Of a stretch of DNA of 64,000 bases, positions 22,501 through 34,050 are shown piece by piece (positions within the stretch are counted from its first letter, which is position 1; the number at the start of each line of letters is the position of its first letter). This stretch comes from Erinaceus europaeus (lineage: Eukaryota > Chordata > Mammalia > Eulipotyphla > Erinaceidae): positions 96,276,752 to 96,340,751 of the forward strand of contig NC_080171.1 of assembly GCF_950295315.1 (NCBI RefSeq), read 5' to 3'. A model generated the notes under the pieces. The model did no database searches. It had not been told where the DNA came from and saw only the letters and a list, made by a program, of their open reading frames with translations. The translations under genes were made by a program, and so were the position numbers.

Positions 22501-22710
22501 GATCTAAGCAGTGAAATTACACGTGTGTGACCCCTACCTAGGCCCCCCCTCCAAGAATTGAACCATCTCAAATTCCTCATGAAAAATCTGCATTATCTTT
22601 GCCACTATGATTTTTTAAACAAAAGCAAAAGGTCACTACTCTTTTGATATGATCTACAGATAAGATACTGGATGTGATGGGGTTTGGAATTCTAGAAAGA
22701 GAACAAAAAT

Positions 22711-22911
22711 CTGGGGCCAGGCAGTGCTGCACCTGGTTAAGAGCTCACATTACAGTGCGCAAGGACCCAGGTTCAAGCCTCTGGTCCCCCACCTGTAGGA
22801 GGGAAGCTTCACAAGTGATGCCGCAGGTCTGCAGGTGTCTCTCTCTCTCTCTCTCTCCCTCTCTATTTCTGTCTCTATCCAATTATAAATAAATAAAGTA
22901 TTTAAAAAGAT
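22711..22911 (+). mobile_element. Family B SINE
   Basis: Head GGGGCCAGGCAGTGCTGCACCTGGTTAAG, B box GGTTCAAGCCTC, GGTCTGCAGGTGTCTC, a CT repeat, TCTGTCTCTATCCAAT, and an (AATA)n tail. Confidence 0.9.
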
Positions 22912-23544
22912 GCGCCAAAAGCCCTCATCTCCATCTTTATACCCTAGTAGCTAGCACAGTGCTCAGCAGAGACATCAACAAACTCAGAAACTGAAACACC
23001 AGCTGCTAATATATACATGCACGCACGCTTTTGTCAAACTAGAAGTTGAAATGAGAGGTAGACCTATACCAAGATGGAGTAACTCCAAAACCATGCCAGT
23101 CCCAGCAGGGTCCGGGTACAAGAATATTTATTTGGATACATAAACTATTTGGACAGTTTATTTGGATAATACTCTGCAGTGGGCTGTTGCCATACGGAGG
23201 CCCTATGTCACTGACGTGGCCTGAAGGAGTCATTCACAGTTGATGGTTGAGCAAAATTTAAAGAGCTCAAAATAGGTTTCAGCAGCCACACCAAAAGTAG
23301 AACTATGCTTCTTGTACTTTACAAGACCTGGTGTATCCCATGTGCAGCCACAGAATTTACAGTGGATGAGGTTAATTTAATTTCTTTCAGGTAGGGCTGT
23401 GTGACAAAAGCAAGATATCTGAGCTTTGCTTTTGGTTTGAACTATTTGGGTGAACGGGGCTTGCTTGTATGAGTACCCAGGAACTGAATGTGTGTCAGGT
23501 GCTGAATGTGCCCAGAGTGCACAGTGAGTTAGTGACCATGTCTT

Positions 23545-23800
23545 TAAGGTCTAAAGAGAGAGATGGGGGGGGGGGGGGAGTGTGTAGCCAGGGCCTTGAA
23601 CATGCATGATTCTACTACTCTTGGTCAATTTTTTTTGTCCCACTCCATGTGTGTGTGTGTGTGTGCGCGCGCGTGTGCCAACCACTACACCATCTAGTTT
23701 TCCCCATGCTGTGCAGCTGCCATATGGTGCCAGGACACACACTCAGAACCGTGTGCATGGTATGGTGCACACTCTAGACAGTGAGCTATTTCCCCAGCCT
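23545..23800 (-). mobile_element. Probable antisense SINE remnants with (TG)n(CG)n core
   Basis: Two antisense tRNA-like ends are suggested: AGGGCCTTGAACATGCATGA near 23590, and CCATCTAGTTTTCCCCATGCTG through TGAGCTATTTCCCCAGCCT at 23690-23800. They enclose a TG/CG run at 23649-23677. Diverged; could be one or two elements. Confidence 0.4.
23649..23677. repeat. (TG)n(CG)n alternating purine-pyrimidine run
   Basis: TGTGTGTGTGTGTGTGCGCG followed by CGCGTGTG. Strictly alternating, the composition that favours Z-DNA, with a CpG run unusual for intron. Confidence 0.9.
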
Positions 23801-23999
23801 TAGGTTGCTGTTTTAATCCTCCTAATCACTGTTGCACAGCTGAGGAAATGGAGGCCCTAAATACACCGGCTAGAGGTGTATGGTTGTATATAAGTGGGAG
23901 CCAGGAATCAGTGCTATGCTCACGGTGCTCTGTATCAACAAAGTCTACGCTTCCCAACCCCACCACAGGAAAATCAGTGGTGGGCAAGGCTTTTGCTGG

Positions 24000-25540
24000 A
24001 TTCTACAACAATAAACAAAAAGAGAAACACCTAGGCTTCCAGAGGGAATAGGACCAAGAGACAGGAACATACTGCTTTCCACACGAAGGAATGTGTTCAC
24101 AGCATATGTGTATACAAATTTATATTTCCAAGGCTGAGTTGAATCAAATCAAAGAGGAGAAAAGGAAAAAAGAAAGTGAGGATTTAAAGAGAAAGTGAGA
24201 AATGCACTCAAAAATCCCAAGGTAGTAGAGGTAGCAGAAAGATCTTGATAACACAATGTGGTCTGTGATAATTCTGACAGAAAATCCCAGAGATCTGTAG
24301 AAAGGGACAGCACCTGGAAACAGGGAGGAAATGAAGACAATTCGTTCCTCTGTCATAATGAAGATGAAAAAGACACACATGTACACTGAGTCTATCTACC
24401 CTAGTCTGAGGAGGAAAACCACCACAGAGCACAGGGCACATTCAGGCTCTTGTGGAGACCTGCTTCTACAGATTCAGAGGACTGATGGAGGTTTCAGGAA
24501 GCACCTGCACCCTCATTCTACAAAGTTTTACATGTCCACAAAACAAAGTTCAAATCATGCACTGGCTGAGAGAAATGTACAAGTCAGCAAGCACTTAATA
24601 TAGTGCCCTGTGTCAACACACTCAAGACAGAGATGCTGCCCATAAAGAATGCACTGTTCAAATGGGGAATTGTAAATAAGCTCACTACAATATGGCAGGA
24701 CCTAGCAAGAGGCAGGCCTGACAGTGGGAGTTTCATGGGTTTAGGTGATGAAAACTGGGTTGGGTCTTGACATACAAGTAAATGGTAGCCATGCCAAGGG
24801 GCAAAAACGATGGCAGGAGTAGTCATCAGAGCAGGGAGGACTCCACTGTAGCCAGGCAGTAGCTAGGTGTGGCTGAGGACCAGGGGTGCAAAGACATAGT
24901 TTACCTGTCTCGCCATGGAAAGATATAGGAAAAATGTTAAGCTGGCAAAGGATATCATCAGAATTGTGCTTTCTGAAACTACAGCCTGAAAGCAGTGGGA
25001 GAAAAGAGGCTAAAGGCAGAAACAAGAGAGCAGGTGATTTTAACAGTCCCAGTAAGAGAGAGAATACTAGGCTAGCAGGAACAGGGAGGAAGGTCACAAC
25101 AGAGCTGGGGGTGGGAGCAGGAAAGAAGGAAGCAGCAAATAGTGCAAGTGCAGGGGGAAGAAGAAGTAAAGGCAGCACCTGCACTGCCGGCTCGTCCAGT
25201 ATCAATCTTGGCCAAACTGGGCAAAGCCAGCCTTTGCAGGCAGGTCCCCTGTAGCTTTTGGCAGCTATTGTACGGGCAGACTAATGGGAGATAAGGACTA
25301 ACATGTACGTATTTTTCTTGTATATACTAGTAAGCCTGCAAAGTTAAGTTTACCCACATAGTAAATACTCTGAAGGGCGCCACAAGAAAGGGACAAGAAC
25401 TAGCGATGGTATACTGAGACTGTCCTGGGAAAAAAAAAACACCTAGTCTACAGTCAGCTTGTAAATGTCATTTCTTTGGTGTTAGGGCTCTCAAAATATA
25501 CCTGTCTGAAGCACATACTCTGGTAAAAAGAGTAGAGGAT
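24000..25540. other. Unique intron sequence, no gene seen
   Basis: No SINE or coding exon recognised. The purine-rich part at 24900-25160 creates a 154-codon frame on the minus strand (24741-25205). It reads as Leu/Pro-rich low complexity and has no recognisable domain. Confidence 0.6.
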
Positions 25541-25550
25541 TAGTTAAGAG

Positions 25551-26126
25551 ATTTTTAAAAAAAAAAAAAAAAAATTTTTATTTGGGAATCGGGCGGTAAT
25601 GCAGCGGGTTATGCACACATGGCACAAAGCGCAAGGACCCGCGGAAGGATCCCGGTTCGAGCCCCGGCTCCCCACCTGCAGGGGAGTCACTTCACAGGTG
25701 GTGAAGCAGGTCTGCAGGTGTCCATCTTTCTCCCCCCCCCCGTCTTCTCCTCCTCTCTCCATCTCTCTGTCCTATCCAACAACGATGACATCAATAACAA
25801 TAATAAAATAACAAGGGCAACAAAAGGGAATGAATAAATAAATATTTTTAAAAATTAAAAAATATTTTTATTTAATTATTCCCTTTTGTCGCCCTTGTTT
25901 TATTATTGTAGTTATTATTGTTGTTGTTATTGATGTCATTGTTGTAAATGGAGAGAGGAGGGGAAGACAGGGAGGGGGAAGAGAAAGACACTTGCAGACC
26001 TGCTTCACTGCTTATGAAGCGACTCCCCTGCAGGTGGGGAGCTGGGGGCTCGAACTGGGATCCTTACACTGATCCTTACACTTGGCACCATGTGCGCTTA
26101 ACCCACTGTGCTACCACCCGACCCCC
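25551..26126 (-). mobile_element. Family A SINE, antisense, interrupted by another SINE
   Basis: The duplication AGTTAAGAG at 25542-25550 and 26127-26135 encloses the whole structure. The body is 25874-26126 (head ACCACCCGACCCCC at the right). The poly(A)-tail side at 25551-25583 is separated from the body by the sense SINE at 25584-25863. Confidence 0.88.
25584..25863 (+). mobile_element. Family A SINE nested in the tail of an antisense copy
   Basis: Head GGGAATCGGGCGGTAATGCAGCGG, B box GGTTCGAGCCC, CT block, ATC/AAT segment. Its duplication ATTTTTATTT is at 25574-25583 and 25864-25873, so it landed in the T-rich tail of the older antisense element. Confidence 0.9.
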
Positions 26127-26519
26127 AGTTAAGAGTTTTAAGGATGTAAAGAAAGAAGCTCTAAAGGAGAATCATAGCCACAGGGTTTTGCCATGTGCAA
26201 AACAAAGTTATGAGGGATTCAATGTGGACACACCCTAGCAAAGCACACAAGCAAAAGTCAAGTTGAGGGATGAGGAAATCGGGAAACTATTCAGATACCT
26301 CTCCATGAGGGCCCTGGCAGATCACCTTTTCCTGGGACCCCAGGGGAATACACAGTCTTCAGATTAATCCCGTTATTCAAGGCTCCTAGAGGAAAGGTGA
26401 GCTTTTCAAAGGAACACAGGGAACTTCTAGAACCAACGGGTGTATTTACTATATAAATGGTGGAATGTGAAGGAAGAGGAAGAAGAGGCAGAGGCAAAGA
26501 CTAAGATGAACTTGGTATG

Positions 26520-26660
26520 ACTCTATTAGTTACTTTCAGTCTCGGTGAATTGGTGGTAATGTCATGCAACATTTCCAAGTCCCAATTTCCTCATCTGCAA
26601 AGGGAACTAAAATCATCTCGCACTAGGATTCTTCTGAGGGTTACAAAGCACTTTTTGTAC
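26520..26660 (+). mobile_element. MIR remnant
   Basis: CAAGTCCCAATTTCCTCATCTGCAAAGGGAACTAAAATCATCTCGCACTAGGATTCTTCTGAGGG follows MIR core order. Confidence 0.65.
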
Positions 26661-26959
26661 ACTGCATGCAGGAAACCAGATCAGATTCTGCCCCTTCCTT
26701 TAATGTCCACAAACATGACTATCAAGGCTAAGTCTAACTCTTGTAGAACTACCCACGCCATGGGCAACAAATATTAACTCAGTAGTTTTTTTCAAGCCCC
26801 CGTTCAAAGCAAATTAACTGTGAATGTAGCCATTACACTGGAAATGAAATCCAAAATGTCATGTTCACATCAACACCTTCTATTGAGAAGTTACCACATC
26901 AATAAGAAGAGTACTAAGCAGCACAGTTTTACTTTTATATTTCACTAGAAAATATCAAA

Positions 26960-27120
26960 GGGAGGCAGCCAGAAATTTGCATTTACTGTGTGAAAGCACT
27001 ATGCCACGCACATTATCCTACTTACTATTCCAAATAACCCTACCTTTCCCATTTTACAAACCCAAAGGCACATAGCTAACAACCTGAAGGTCCAAGATTC
27101 AGCTGTTGTGTCTGACTTCA
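26960..27120 (-). mobile_element. MIR remnant
   Basis: TTACTGTGTGAAAGCACTATGCCACGCACATTATCC...CCCATTTTACAAACCCAAAGGCACATAGCTAAC is the antisense MIR order. An L2 tail is the alternative. Confidence 0.55.
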
Positions 27121-27485
27121 CAGACCATGTTTCAAGGCAATAGAACCTCCCAACAGCCTCCAAAATTAGTAATGATTCTTGTCTAGTCCTAGATGTAACT
27201 GATAAATCACTTTTGGGTTCATCCTTTAAAGCAGTTTACCTCTAAGATTCTTCAAAGTTGCAAATATGCTGCTTAAATAATGCTGCTCTGCCATTTCATT
27301 ATTTATCTACCCAGTTACATTCTATAAATAATCAAAACATCTTGAGGAAGTGCTCTAATACAAAGTCTACATTAATCAAATGCTCAAGCAAAAAAACTAT
27401 CAAACTCACTGCCTTGGTACTCTGTTCAAATGTTTACATATCTCTAAAATACATGTATAAACCTCTGTAAAAATAACATTTATTT

Positions 27486-27775
27486 GGGAGCTGGGCGGTA
27501 GCACAGCGGGTTAAGCGCACGTGATACAAAGCACAAGGACCAACATGAGGATCCCGGTTCAAGCCCCCGGCTCCCTCCTGCAGGGGAGTCGCTTCACAAG
27601 CAGTGAAGCAAGTCTGCAGGTGTCTACCTTTCTCTCCCCCTCTCTGTCTTCCCCTCCTCTCTCCATTTCTCTCTGCCCTATCCAACAGTGATGGCAACAA
27701 TAACTACAACAATAAAAAACAACAAGGACAACAAAAAGGGAATGAATAAATATAAAAAAAATTTTTAAATAAAGT
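27486..27775 (+). mobile_element. Family A SINE
   Basis: Head GGGAGCTGGGCGGTAGCACAGCGGGTTAAGCGC, B box GGTTCAAGCCC, full CT and AAC segments, A/T tail near 27755. Short imperfect flanking repeats (ACATTTATT/AGATTTATT). Confidence 0.9.
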
Positions 27776-28649
27776 AAGATTTATTATTGAGTGTGTAGAG
27801 GCCTCGTCAAAGTCCACAAGCACGCACTTTCCATTATACCCAATTCTACTCTCCTATCATCTGCCTAGCCCTGGATTCAATCTACCTGGGTTCAGAGAAA
27901 CCAACATACTTGCCAAAGGATCAAATATAATGATTTCTCAGATCTTTTTAATATTCTGCTATCACCACAGTCTGGGTTTTAGTAGCATTATATCCCAGCA
28001 TTGTCACAGAGAGGATATGAGTGTGACTCTCCTCTACCAATGCAGTGTTCATCACAGATATTTTCAAATATCTGTACTACTAGGTGGAATTTTAAAGTAA
28101 CTATTTAGTAGAACCTTTTAAATACCACCTTTTAAATGTTTGTTTCTGCACGACTTTGGGGCTAGAGTTGAGGGGTATAAATTAACTCACAGAAACCCAC
28201 AGGTAACATTATCTGTTAAGGTTAAAACTTTAACTACCTTCCTGAGGTATGCTGCTGGGGTCTCATTACAGCAGGTAATCTCACATTCCACCATGCACAA
28301 CACACTAAGTAACAGCATCTCCCAATTACATTGCAGCGTAAATCTCAAAGGACATTTGAAAAGTCTACACAGCTCCTGCACCCACTGCCGAAACACAACC
28401 ACCTCTAATGGAACGTGGCAGCTTTCTAAACTAAATATTCACATGCACGGACAGGAATGCTAAGCTTGGCCTTATCCCACACTGAAGAACAGATGCTAAT
28501 TAAAAGGCCACACTGACTTGGGAAATGACCACCCAGACAACTTGAGACACTATCTGGAGCTTCCTTTTCCTATTTCCAAATATGTACAGCCGTCTGAACT
28601 TGCAGAATGCCACAACTGAAAAAAAGTTTGAGCAGTCATCCCTTTACGT

Positions 28650-28950
28650 GTGATGTCCTCTATCTGAAATGGTGTCCTTTGCCTCTCTTCACTTTCCTGA
28701 CCCACCCCTTCCTCAGACCCCCAAAGTAAGTCAAGTGAGATGCCACGTGTTCTTTCAAATCATTACAGTGTCCCAGAAAGACTTCATCAACTTCTCATCT
28801 GCAGTATCTATGTATGTCCTGGTATATACCATTCTCACACTTTCCACATTGGACTTTTAACAGCAGTTTGGGGCCTGTCCAATCCACTAGGTTGTAAATG
28901 TCTCATAAGCAGGCAAAAAGAGATCAATACGACTTGGTGAATGAACACAA
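28650..28950 (+). mobile_element. L2 3' end remnant
   Basis: The order matches the L2 tail: CCTTTGCCTC...AGACTTCATCAACTTCTC..., then CACTAGGTTGTAAATGTCTCATAAGCAGGCAAAAAGAG and TTGGTGAATGAAC. Confidence 0.6.
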
Positions 28951-29468
28951 GTCCACCCTCCCTATCTCTGAATGACCACCATGGGTAACAGTTCACTGAG
29001 GTCTTCAGGATGCCTCTGAGCAGGAGTACAAGCATGTTCTTATGGTGGAGGTACCAAGAAACTCCTGGTTTCTTTGCTCACTGCCCTTCTGCTTTTGTCA
29101 ATTCTGATGTATCTTAAAAGTTTCCTGAGAAAACACCTCTACTCTAAAAAAGTCTTCATAATAGCTGAATGTATCCAGGGTGTAGTTCTTATCATAATCA
29201 TTTGGCTATTCTGGGAACTTGTTTTTACTTTAGCTAGCAAAATCTAGACTTATGATACAGGTTTTGATGCAAAAAAAAATAAATAACTGTCATAATAGTA
29301 GTAATGGCTTTGAAATATCCCACCTCAGCCAACTTTACTCTCATGCTTCTTAAGAACTGCCAAGCCCTTCAAATATTGGCAGATTCATTTATTCAGATCT
29401 TCTGGTACATAAAATTCACTGACTCCCTCCCCCTTGACTTGATAAAGACATATGAAAGCTGTGAAGCT

Positions 29469-29664
29469 GCTGGGTGTGATGGCGTGCGCCTGTAGCTACT
29501 CGAGAAGCTCAGACTGGAGGGTCACTTGAGCCCAGGAGTTCTGGACCGTAATGCACTATGCCTATTGGGTGTCCGCACTAAGTTCAGCATCAATACAGTG
29601 ACCTCCTGGGAGCAGGGGGCCACCAGGCTGCCTAAGGAGGAGAGAACCCGCCCACGTCGGAACA
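29469..29664 (+). pseudogene. RN7SL: 7SL (SRP) RNA retropseudogene, 3'-truncated
   Basis: Starts GCTGGGTGTGATGGCGTGCG (7SL 5' domain), then CTACTCGAGAAGCTC, TTGAGCCCAGGAGTTCTGG, and GGGTGTCCGCACTAAGTTC within the S domain, up to CACGTCGGAA. About 196 of the roughly 300 nt of 7SL are represented. The last third is missing and no A tail follows. Most differences are CpG decay. A 7-bp repeat CTGTGAA lies at 29459-29465 and 29665-29671. It is not a functional SRP RNA because the 3' Alu-domain strand is absent. The S-domain segment shows this is 7SL itself, not an Alu- or B1-type SINE. Confidence 0.9.
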
Positions 29665-29679
29665 CTGTGAAACTTTTTA

Positions 29680-31280
29680 TGGGAAAAAAACAAATTTTTT
29701 TCTGCCTGTGCAAAATTACTGGGACATTTAAAATTACCATGTTTTAGGTCAGAAGGTAAAAATAGTACAGCATGGAAACTTTCTAGCCCACGAACAACGA
29801 ACATTCACAATCAACACATTGAAGTACAATTCAAGGCCTACATTTCCCTACCTCCTACAGGTAGTGGTCCAATTTAACAATGAAATGCTCAATGTTTGGC
29901 TTATCAATATCATGCAAGAAAAAGGCTCTGGGTTTATTCCTTAGCACTGCATAAGTGCTATATGTTAATAAGCTTATTACTGTTAATATATGTACAGTTA
30001 CATGTACAATGTAAATAGGTACCACATTTAAACAGTGAGCTCCAAATGTTATTTTAAACTTAATTTTTCCACAGAGCTATTTGATTAAAAAAGGGAGAAA
30101 CTTTCCTAAAATTCTTAATCACACTTCAGTGTATATTAGCAAATGTGTAATGTTTGCCTGCTTTGTACACCCACAAGCCATCACCACCTCCCCCTTCCTG
30201 ATATCGCACACCACACAACTATAATAAACCATGTTAATATTTCATACCACTGTGAAATATGCTGGAGTATCAATTCAACATCTGCTGTCTTTAGGGTCCG
30301 GGAGTCCCGCAGAGACACTTTCAATTTGTAATTGAGTTCTATGCTGAATTAATCAGCAGTTTATCTTTTTTACTAAAATAACATCTTCACCACTAACCCA
30401 GATTTACATTAACAATTTATGCCAAATTACCTGCCAAGGCAAAACTTATAAGATTCTAAGATACCATCCAGTAACACTCAGTCCTATATTTCATTTCTCT
30501 TTATTTCCCTAACCTATATACAAGAAAAGTAGAAATCTATTGTTCAAGAGCTTATAAGCCTCTACCACAGATGACCTCGTGGGTTTGTATCACAAAGCCT
30601 CACTTTTGACAGTGAGAATCAAGGGGGCTTTCCCCTCTTCCCTTTGAAAAACACTGTTTAATAAGTGGCCACGATTCAAATTATTTTTATAGAACCTAGA
30701 TTTTAAAAAAGGAACAAAAAAAAAAAATCAATAACAAAAGAACTTTTATTTCTTTTCCCTGGTAGTTATGGCATTCCAAATCATGGCTTGGTTTGAGTTA
30801 ACAAAAAAAGACAACCAAGAAAACACTTTAGTGCCTTTAATTATGTACTTGAGACCCAAGTTTGCAAAAACAATTCAATTTGATAAGAGATGGATAAGCC
30901 CACTTTTCTCTTTGATGTCATGATGTACAGTAATTTATTAGCAATAGCATCTTCTGTTACATTCCACCTGTACAACTGAAAGTCACTAAATATTCTTGCC
31001 TATTTGATATTACCCCTGGATGCAGCTCATGACTTTCTCCAACTAGTCTCTGGTCACAAAGAAGTTACATTTCGCTTGTTGGATTTTTGCCACAGGTCAC
31101 AGGTGCAGCAAGCAATACACTTTGTGAAATATCTCTCTTTACATAGTATATCCCACACACACACACACACATTTAGTTATAGGAAACAAGTAAAAAATTT
31201 TCAAATGGAACACCTGCTCCAAAGAAATGCATCATAAATAATTACTATCTACAACAGAGTAGAATAATCCTTTCTTTTCA
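29680..31280. other. SINE-poor unique intron stretch
   Basis: No gene recognised. 30290-30440 includes CAATTTGTAATTGAG and GAATTAATCAGCAG, resembling homeodomain-rich conserved non-coding text, and 30880-30990 is similar. A short CA run is at 31153-31170. Confidence 0.5.
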
Positions 31281-31289
31281 ATCTACTTT

Positions 31290-31420
31290 ACCCATAGCTG
31301 TGTAAGGGATTTCCACTGTCATACAGAACAGCCTCTTTCAATGTACCTCTGGATTTCACCAAGTGCAGTATCTTGCATCCACTTGGTATTCAGTAAGTAC
31401 CTGCTGACTGATAACATATG
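31290..31420 (+). mobile_element. L2 terminal fragment
   Basis: GTGCAGTATCTTGCATCCACTTGGTATTCAGTAAGTACCTGCTGACTGA resembles the L2 ending (CAGTGCCTGGCACATAGTAGGCACTCAATAA...). Confidence 0.45.
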
Positions 31421-31960
31421 GATTATATAAAATAATGAAATTAGACAGGTAAATATGGGAATAAATTGTGTGGAAATATTTTCAGCAGAAAAATCAACAA
31501 AGAATTCTCAAAACAAGGAATTCTCCAAAGTCATTACCTACATTAGTACACCATTACAGTACTTTCATTACTCTTCAAAGAGTTAGAAATGAGCCCTTTA
31601 CACTTTACAGTTACTTCCCTAAGATTTATAGATTTTTGAATTCTAAAGACATGCCCCAAGAAGAATCCATTCTTAACTCACTGGAGATTTAAGTAAGTCT
31701 CTCTCAGCCTATTTCCTTCTAACCCTGACTTAAAAGAAAGTTTTTTGTTTTTTTTTTTTCCTGAGACTAAAAGTTAGGGTGGTTTCTAAAATTTCCTTTA
31801 TTTCTTTCTGAAAACATTCTACCATGAACTTGACTTAAGGAGAATGTAGTGGTGACAAGGGTGGAAGTGATAGTCTGCCACCACCATTAATGGGGGTTAG
31901 CTCTGGAGAAACAAGACGTCACAGTCTTGGCCAGAGAATGAACATTTATTTAAGTGGCAA

Positions 31961-31962
31961 TT

Positions 31963-31998
<36 letters not shown>

Positions 31999-32009
31999 TT
32001 TCTTTTTAT
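31961..32009. repeat. (TTTC)n microsatellite
   Basis: About 12 TTTC units joined to the T-rich end of the antisense L1 fragment on its right. Confidence 0.95.
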
Positions 32010-32185
32010 TTATAAAAAGGAAACACTGACAAAACCATAGGATATGAGGGATACAACTTCACACAACTCCCACTATCAGAACTCCGCATCCCATCCCCTC
32101 TCCTGATAACTTTTCCATTCTCTATCCCTCTGGGAGTATGGGCCCAAGGTCATTGTGGGGTACAGAAAGTGAAAAGTCTGGCTTC
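32010..32185 (-). mobile_element. L1 3' end fragment, antisense
   Basis: AACCATAGGATATGAGGGATACAAC and CTCTATCCCTCTGGGAGTATGGGCCCAAGGTCATTGTGGG are the reverse complement of the L1 ending seen at 53390-53510. Confidence 0.85.
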
Positions 32186-32354
32186 TATAATTTCTAAGTC
32201 AAGGAAGAGTAGTAAATCCTAGATGATCAAAAAGAAAAAAAAAAAACAACTACTTCTGAAATTCAAAACTTTGTATGGCAAAGAGCAAGGCTCCATTATG
32301 GAATCATAAAGTAAAAGTTCAAAGTAAACATCGATGTGTCCTGTAAAGTATCAC

Positions 32355-32480
32355 ACAATGAGTGGAGGTAGACAGCATAATGGCTATGCAGAGACACCCA
32401 TGCCTAAGGGTCCTGAGTCCCAGGACTCAGTCCAATCCTCATCACCATGAGCCAGAGTTGAGCAGTGCTCTAGTAAATAA
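32355..32480 (+). mobile_element. Family C SINE
   Basis: AGACAGCATAATGGCTATGCAGAGACACCCATGCCTAAGG...CATGAGCCAGAGTTGAGCAGTGCTCTAGTAAATAA is the same element as 33608-33740. Confidence 0.78.
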
Positions 32481-32491
32481 CAACAACAATT

Positions 32492-32706
32492 GGGGCTGGG
32501 TGGTGGTGCATATGTTTGAGTGCACATGTTATAATGCACAAGAATCTGGATTCAAGTCCCTAATCCCCACCTGCAGGAGGAAAGCTTCATGAGTGGTGAA
32601 GCAGTGCTGCAGGTGTCTCTCTCTCTCTCTCTCTCTCTCTGCCTCCCGCTTCTTTATTTCTGTCCAATAAATAAATAAATAAATAAAGATAATATTTTTA
32701 AAAAAA
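32492..32706 (+). mobile_element. Family B SINE
   Basis: Head GGGGCTGGGTGGTGGTGCATATG, degenerate B box GATTCAAGTCCC, CTGCAGGTGTCTC, (CT)n, TCTGTCCAAT, (AAAT)n tail. Confidence 0.88.
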
Positions 32707-33069
32707 TAATAATCACACTATGAAAACTGAGTGAGAAGATGCAAGGATTAGTAGTAGCCTTAATTCTGAAAGTCCTTTTCTGACTCTGGAGTGAGTTCAA
32801 ATTCAGAACGAAGTCACTTCTAGAAAAGGGATCAATTCAAGTTCTGGTACTATCAGAAGCTTAAAACCATCAACAGTCTCTTCTTATAATCGTTTGTTCT
32901 AAAGATTTAATAGCAATTCTCCAAATCACCTATTAAACTACATAGCCAACCAGTATCTGTTCATTTCTAAAACTGTTTCAAAGACACTGACAATCATTAC
33001 TAGGAATAATTCTATACAGGGCTTCAGTGATTATATTGTTGGGTTCTATCCTCTCTAAAAACTAATGTT

Positions 33070-33355
33070 CTTTTTAAACATTTTTAAAATTTATTTTATT
33101 TATTTTCCCTTTTGTTGCCCTTGTTGTTTTATTGTTGTTGTAGTTGTTGATGTTGTCGTACAATAGGACAGAAAGAAATGAAAAGAGGAGAGGAAAACAG
33201 AGGGAGAGAGAAAGACAGATACCTGCAGACCTGCTTTACCGTCTCTGAAGTGACTCCCCTGAAGGTGGGGGGCTGGGGGCTCAAACCGGAATCCTTACGC
33301 CAGTCTTTGCACTTCGTGCCACATATGCTTAACCTGCTACACTACCGTGTGACTC
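33070..33355 (-). mobile_element. Family A SINE, antisense, with target-site duplication
   Basis: The duplication ACTAATGTT is at 33061-33069 and 33356-33364. The antisense order is T/ATTT tail, TTGTTG segment, purine block, then head CACTACCGTGTGACTC. Confidence 0.9.
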
Positions 33356-33607
33356 ACTAATGTTTTATGTTAAATACAAGAACAGAGAAAACTACTGGGG
33401 GAAAAAAATAATACATTTCAGATCCAATAATACACTGTTTACTACATCTAGCTCTTCAGGTTTTAAGGAAAGCCAATAAACAGAAACTATGACCAAAAGC
33501 AAATCAAAGAAATACCCTGATGGAGAGCTTCTGAAATAATTCTTCAATATTAAACAAATGTACACCTAACCTAATCAATGTTCAAATATGGCAAATAAAA
33601 AATATGT

Positions 33608-33740
33608 AGGACTGGGGAAGACAGCATAATGGCTATGCAAAACGGCTTTCATGCCTGAGGATCCACATTCCCAAATTCAATCCCCAGAACCACTGTATGT
33701 CAGAGCTGAGCAGTGCTCTGGTTTAAAAAAAAAAAAAAAG
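33608..33740 (+). mobile_element. Family C SINE with A tail
   Basis: GACTGGGGAAGACAGCATAATGGCTATGCAAAACGGCTTTCATGCCTGAGG...TTCAATCCCCAGAACCACTGTATGTCAGAGCTGAGCAGTGCTCTGG plus a 15-A tail. A-box-like AGCATAATGG and B-box-like ATTCAATCCC are visible. Confidence 0.85.
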
Positions 33741-33849
33741 TATGAGTAGTGGCTTAATAATGCCACCTGAACAACGCAATTTCTTTTAAGCAGTGGAGAA
33801 TAAGCCCAAGGCCTCGCTAATATGTAATATCACTAGTGAGCAGCCTCCC

Positions 33850-34050
33850 CAGACTAATTTTTCATTCTTTATTTCATGAGGGGAGAAAGGGGGAAGCGGG
33901 TAGAGACAAAGAGAAAGATTCCACAGAACTACTCCACCATTCATGGATCTCTCTGGTACTCCCATGTGGAGCCAGGGCTTGAACCTAGGGTCTTTTAGTA
34001 AGATATGAGTTCTAGCAGGCAAGTTATCTCCCAATACTTTTTTTTAAAGA
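33850..34050 (-). mobile_element. Family C-like SINE, antisense
   Basis: TTTCATGAGGGGAGAAAGG...GGTACTCCCATGTGGAGCCAGGGCTTGAACCTAGGGTCTT...GGCAAGTTATCTCCCAATAC mirrors the heads at 1660 and 22385. Confidence 0.65.

Noticed and set aside
24741..25205. 154-codon minus-strand frame rich in Leu/Pro/Ser
   Set aside because: It is the complement of a purine-rich intron tract, has no recognisable domain, no splice signals and low-complexity composition.
29469..29664. Functional SRP RNA gene or an Alu-like SINE
   Set aside because: The 3' third is missing, so it cannot make SRP RNA. The S-domain segment it retains is absent from Alu and B1 elements.
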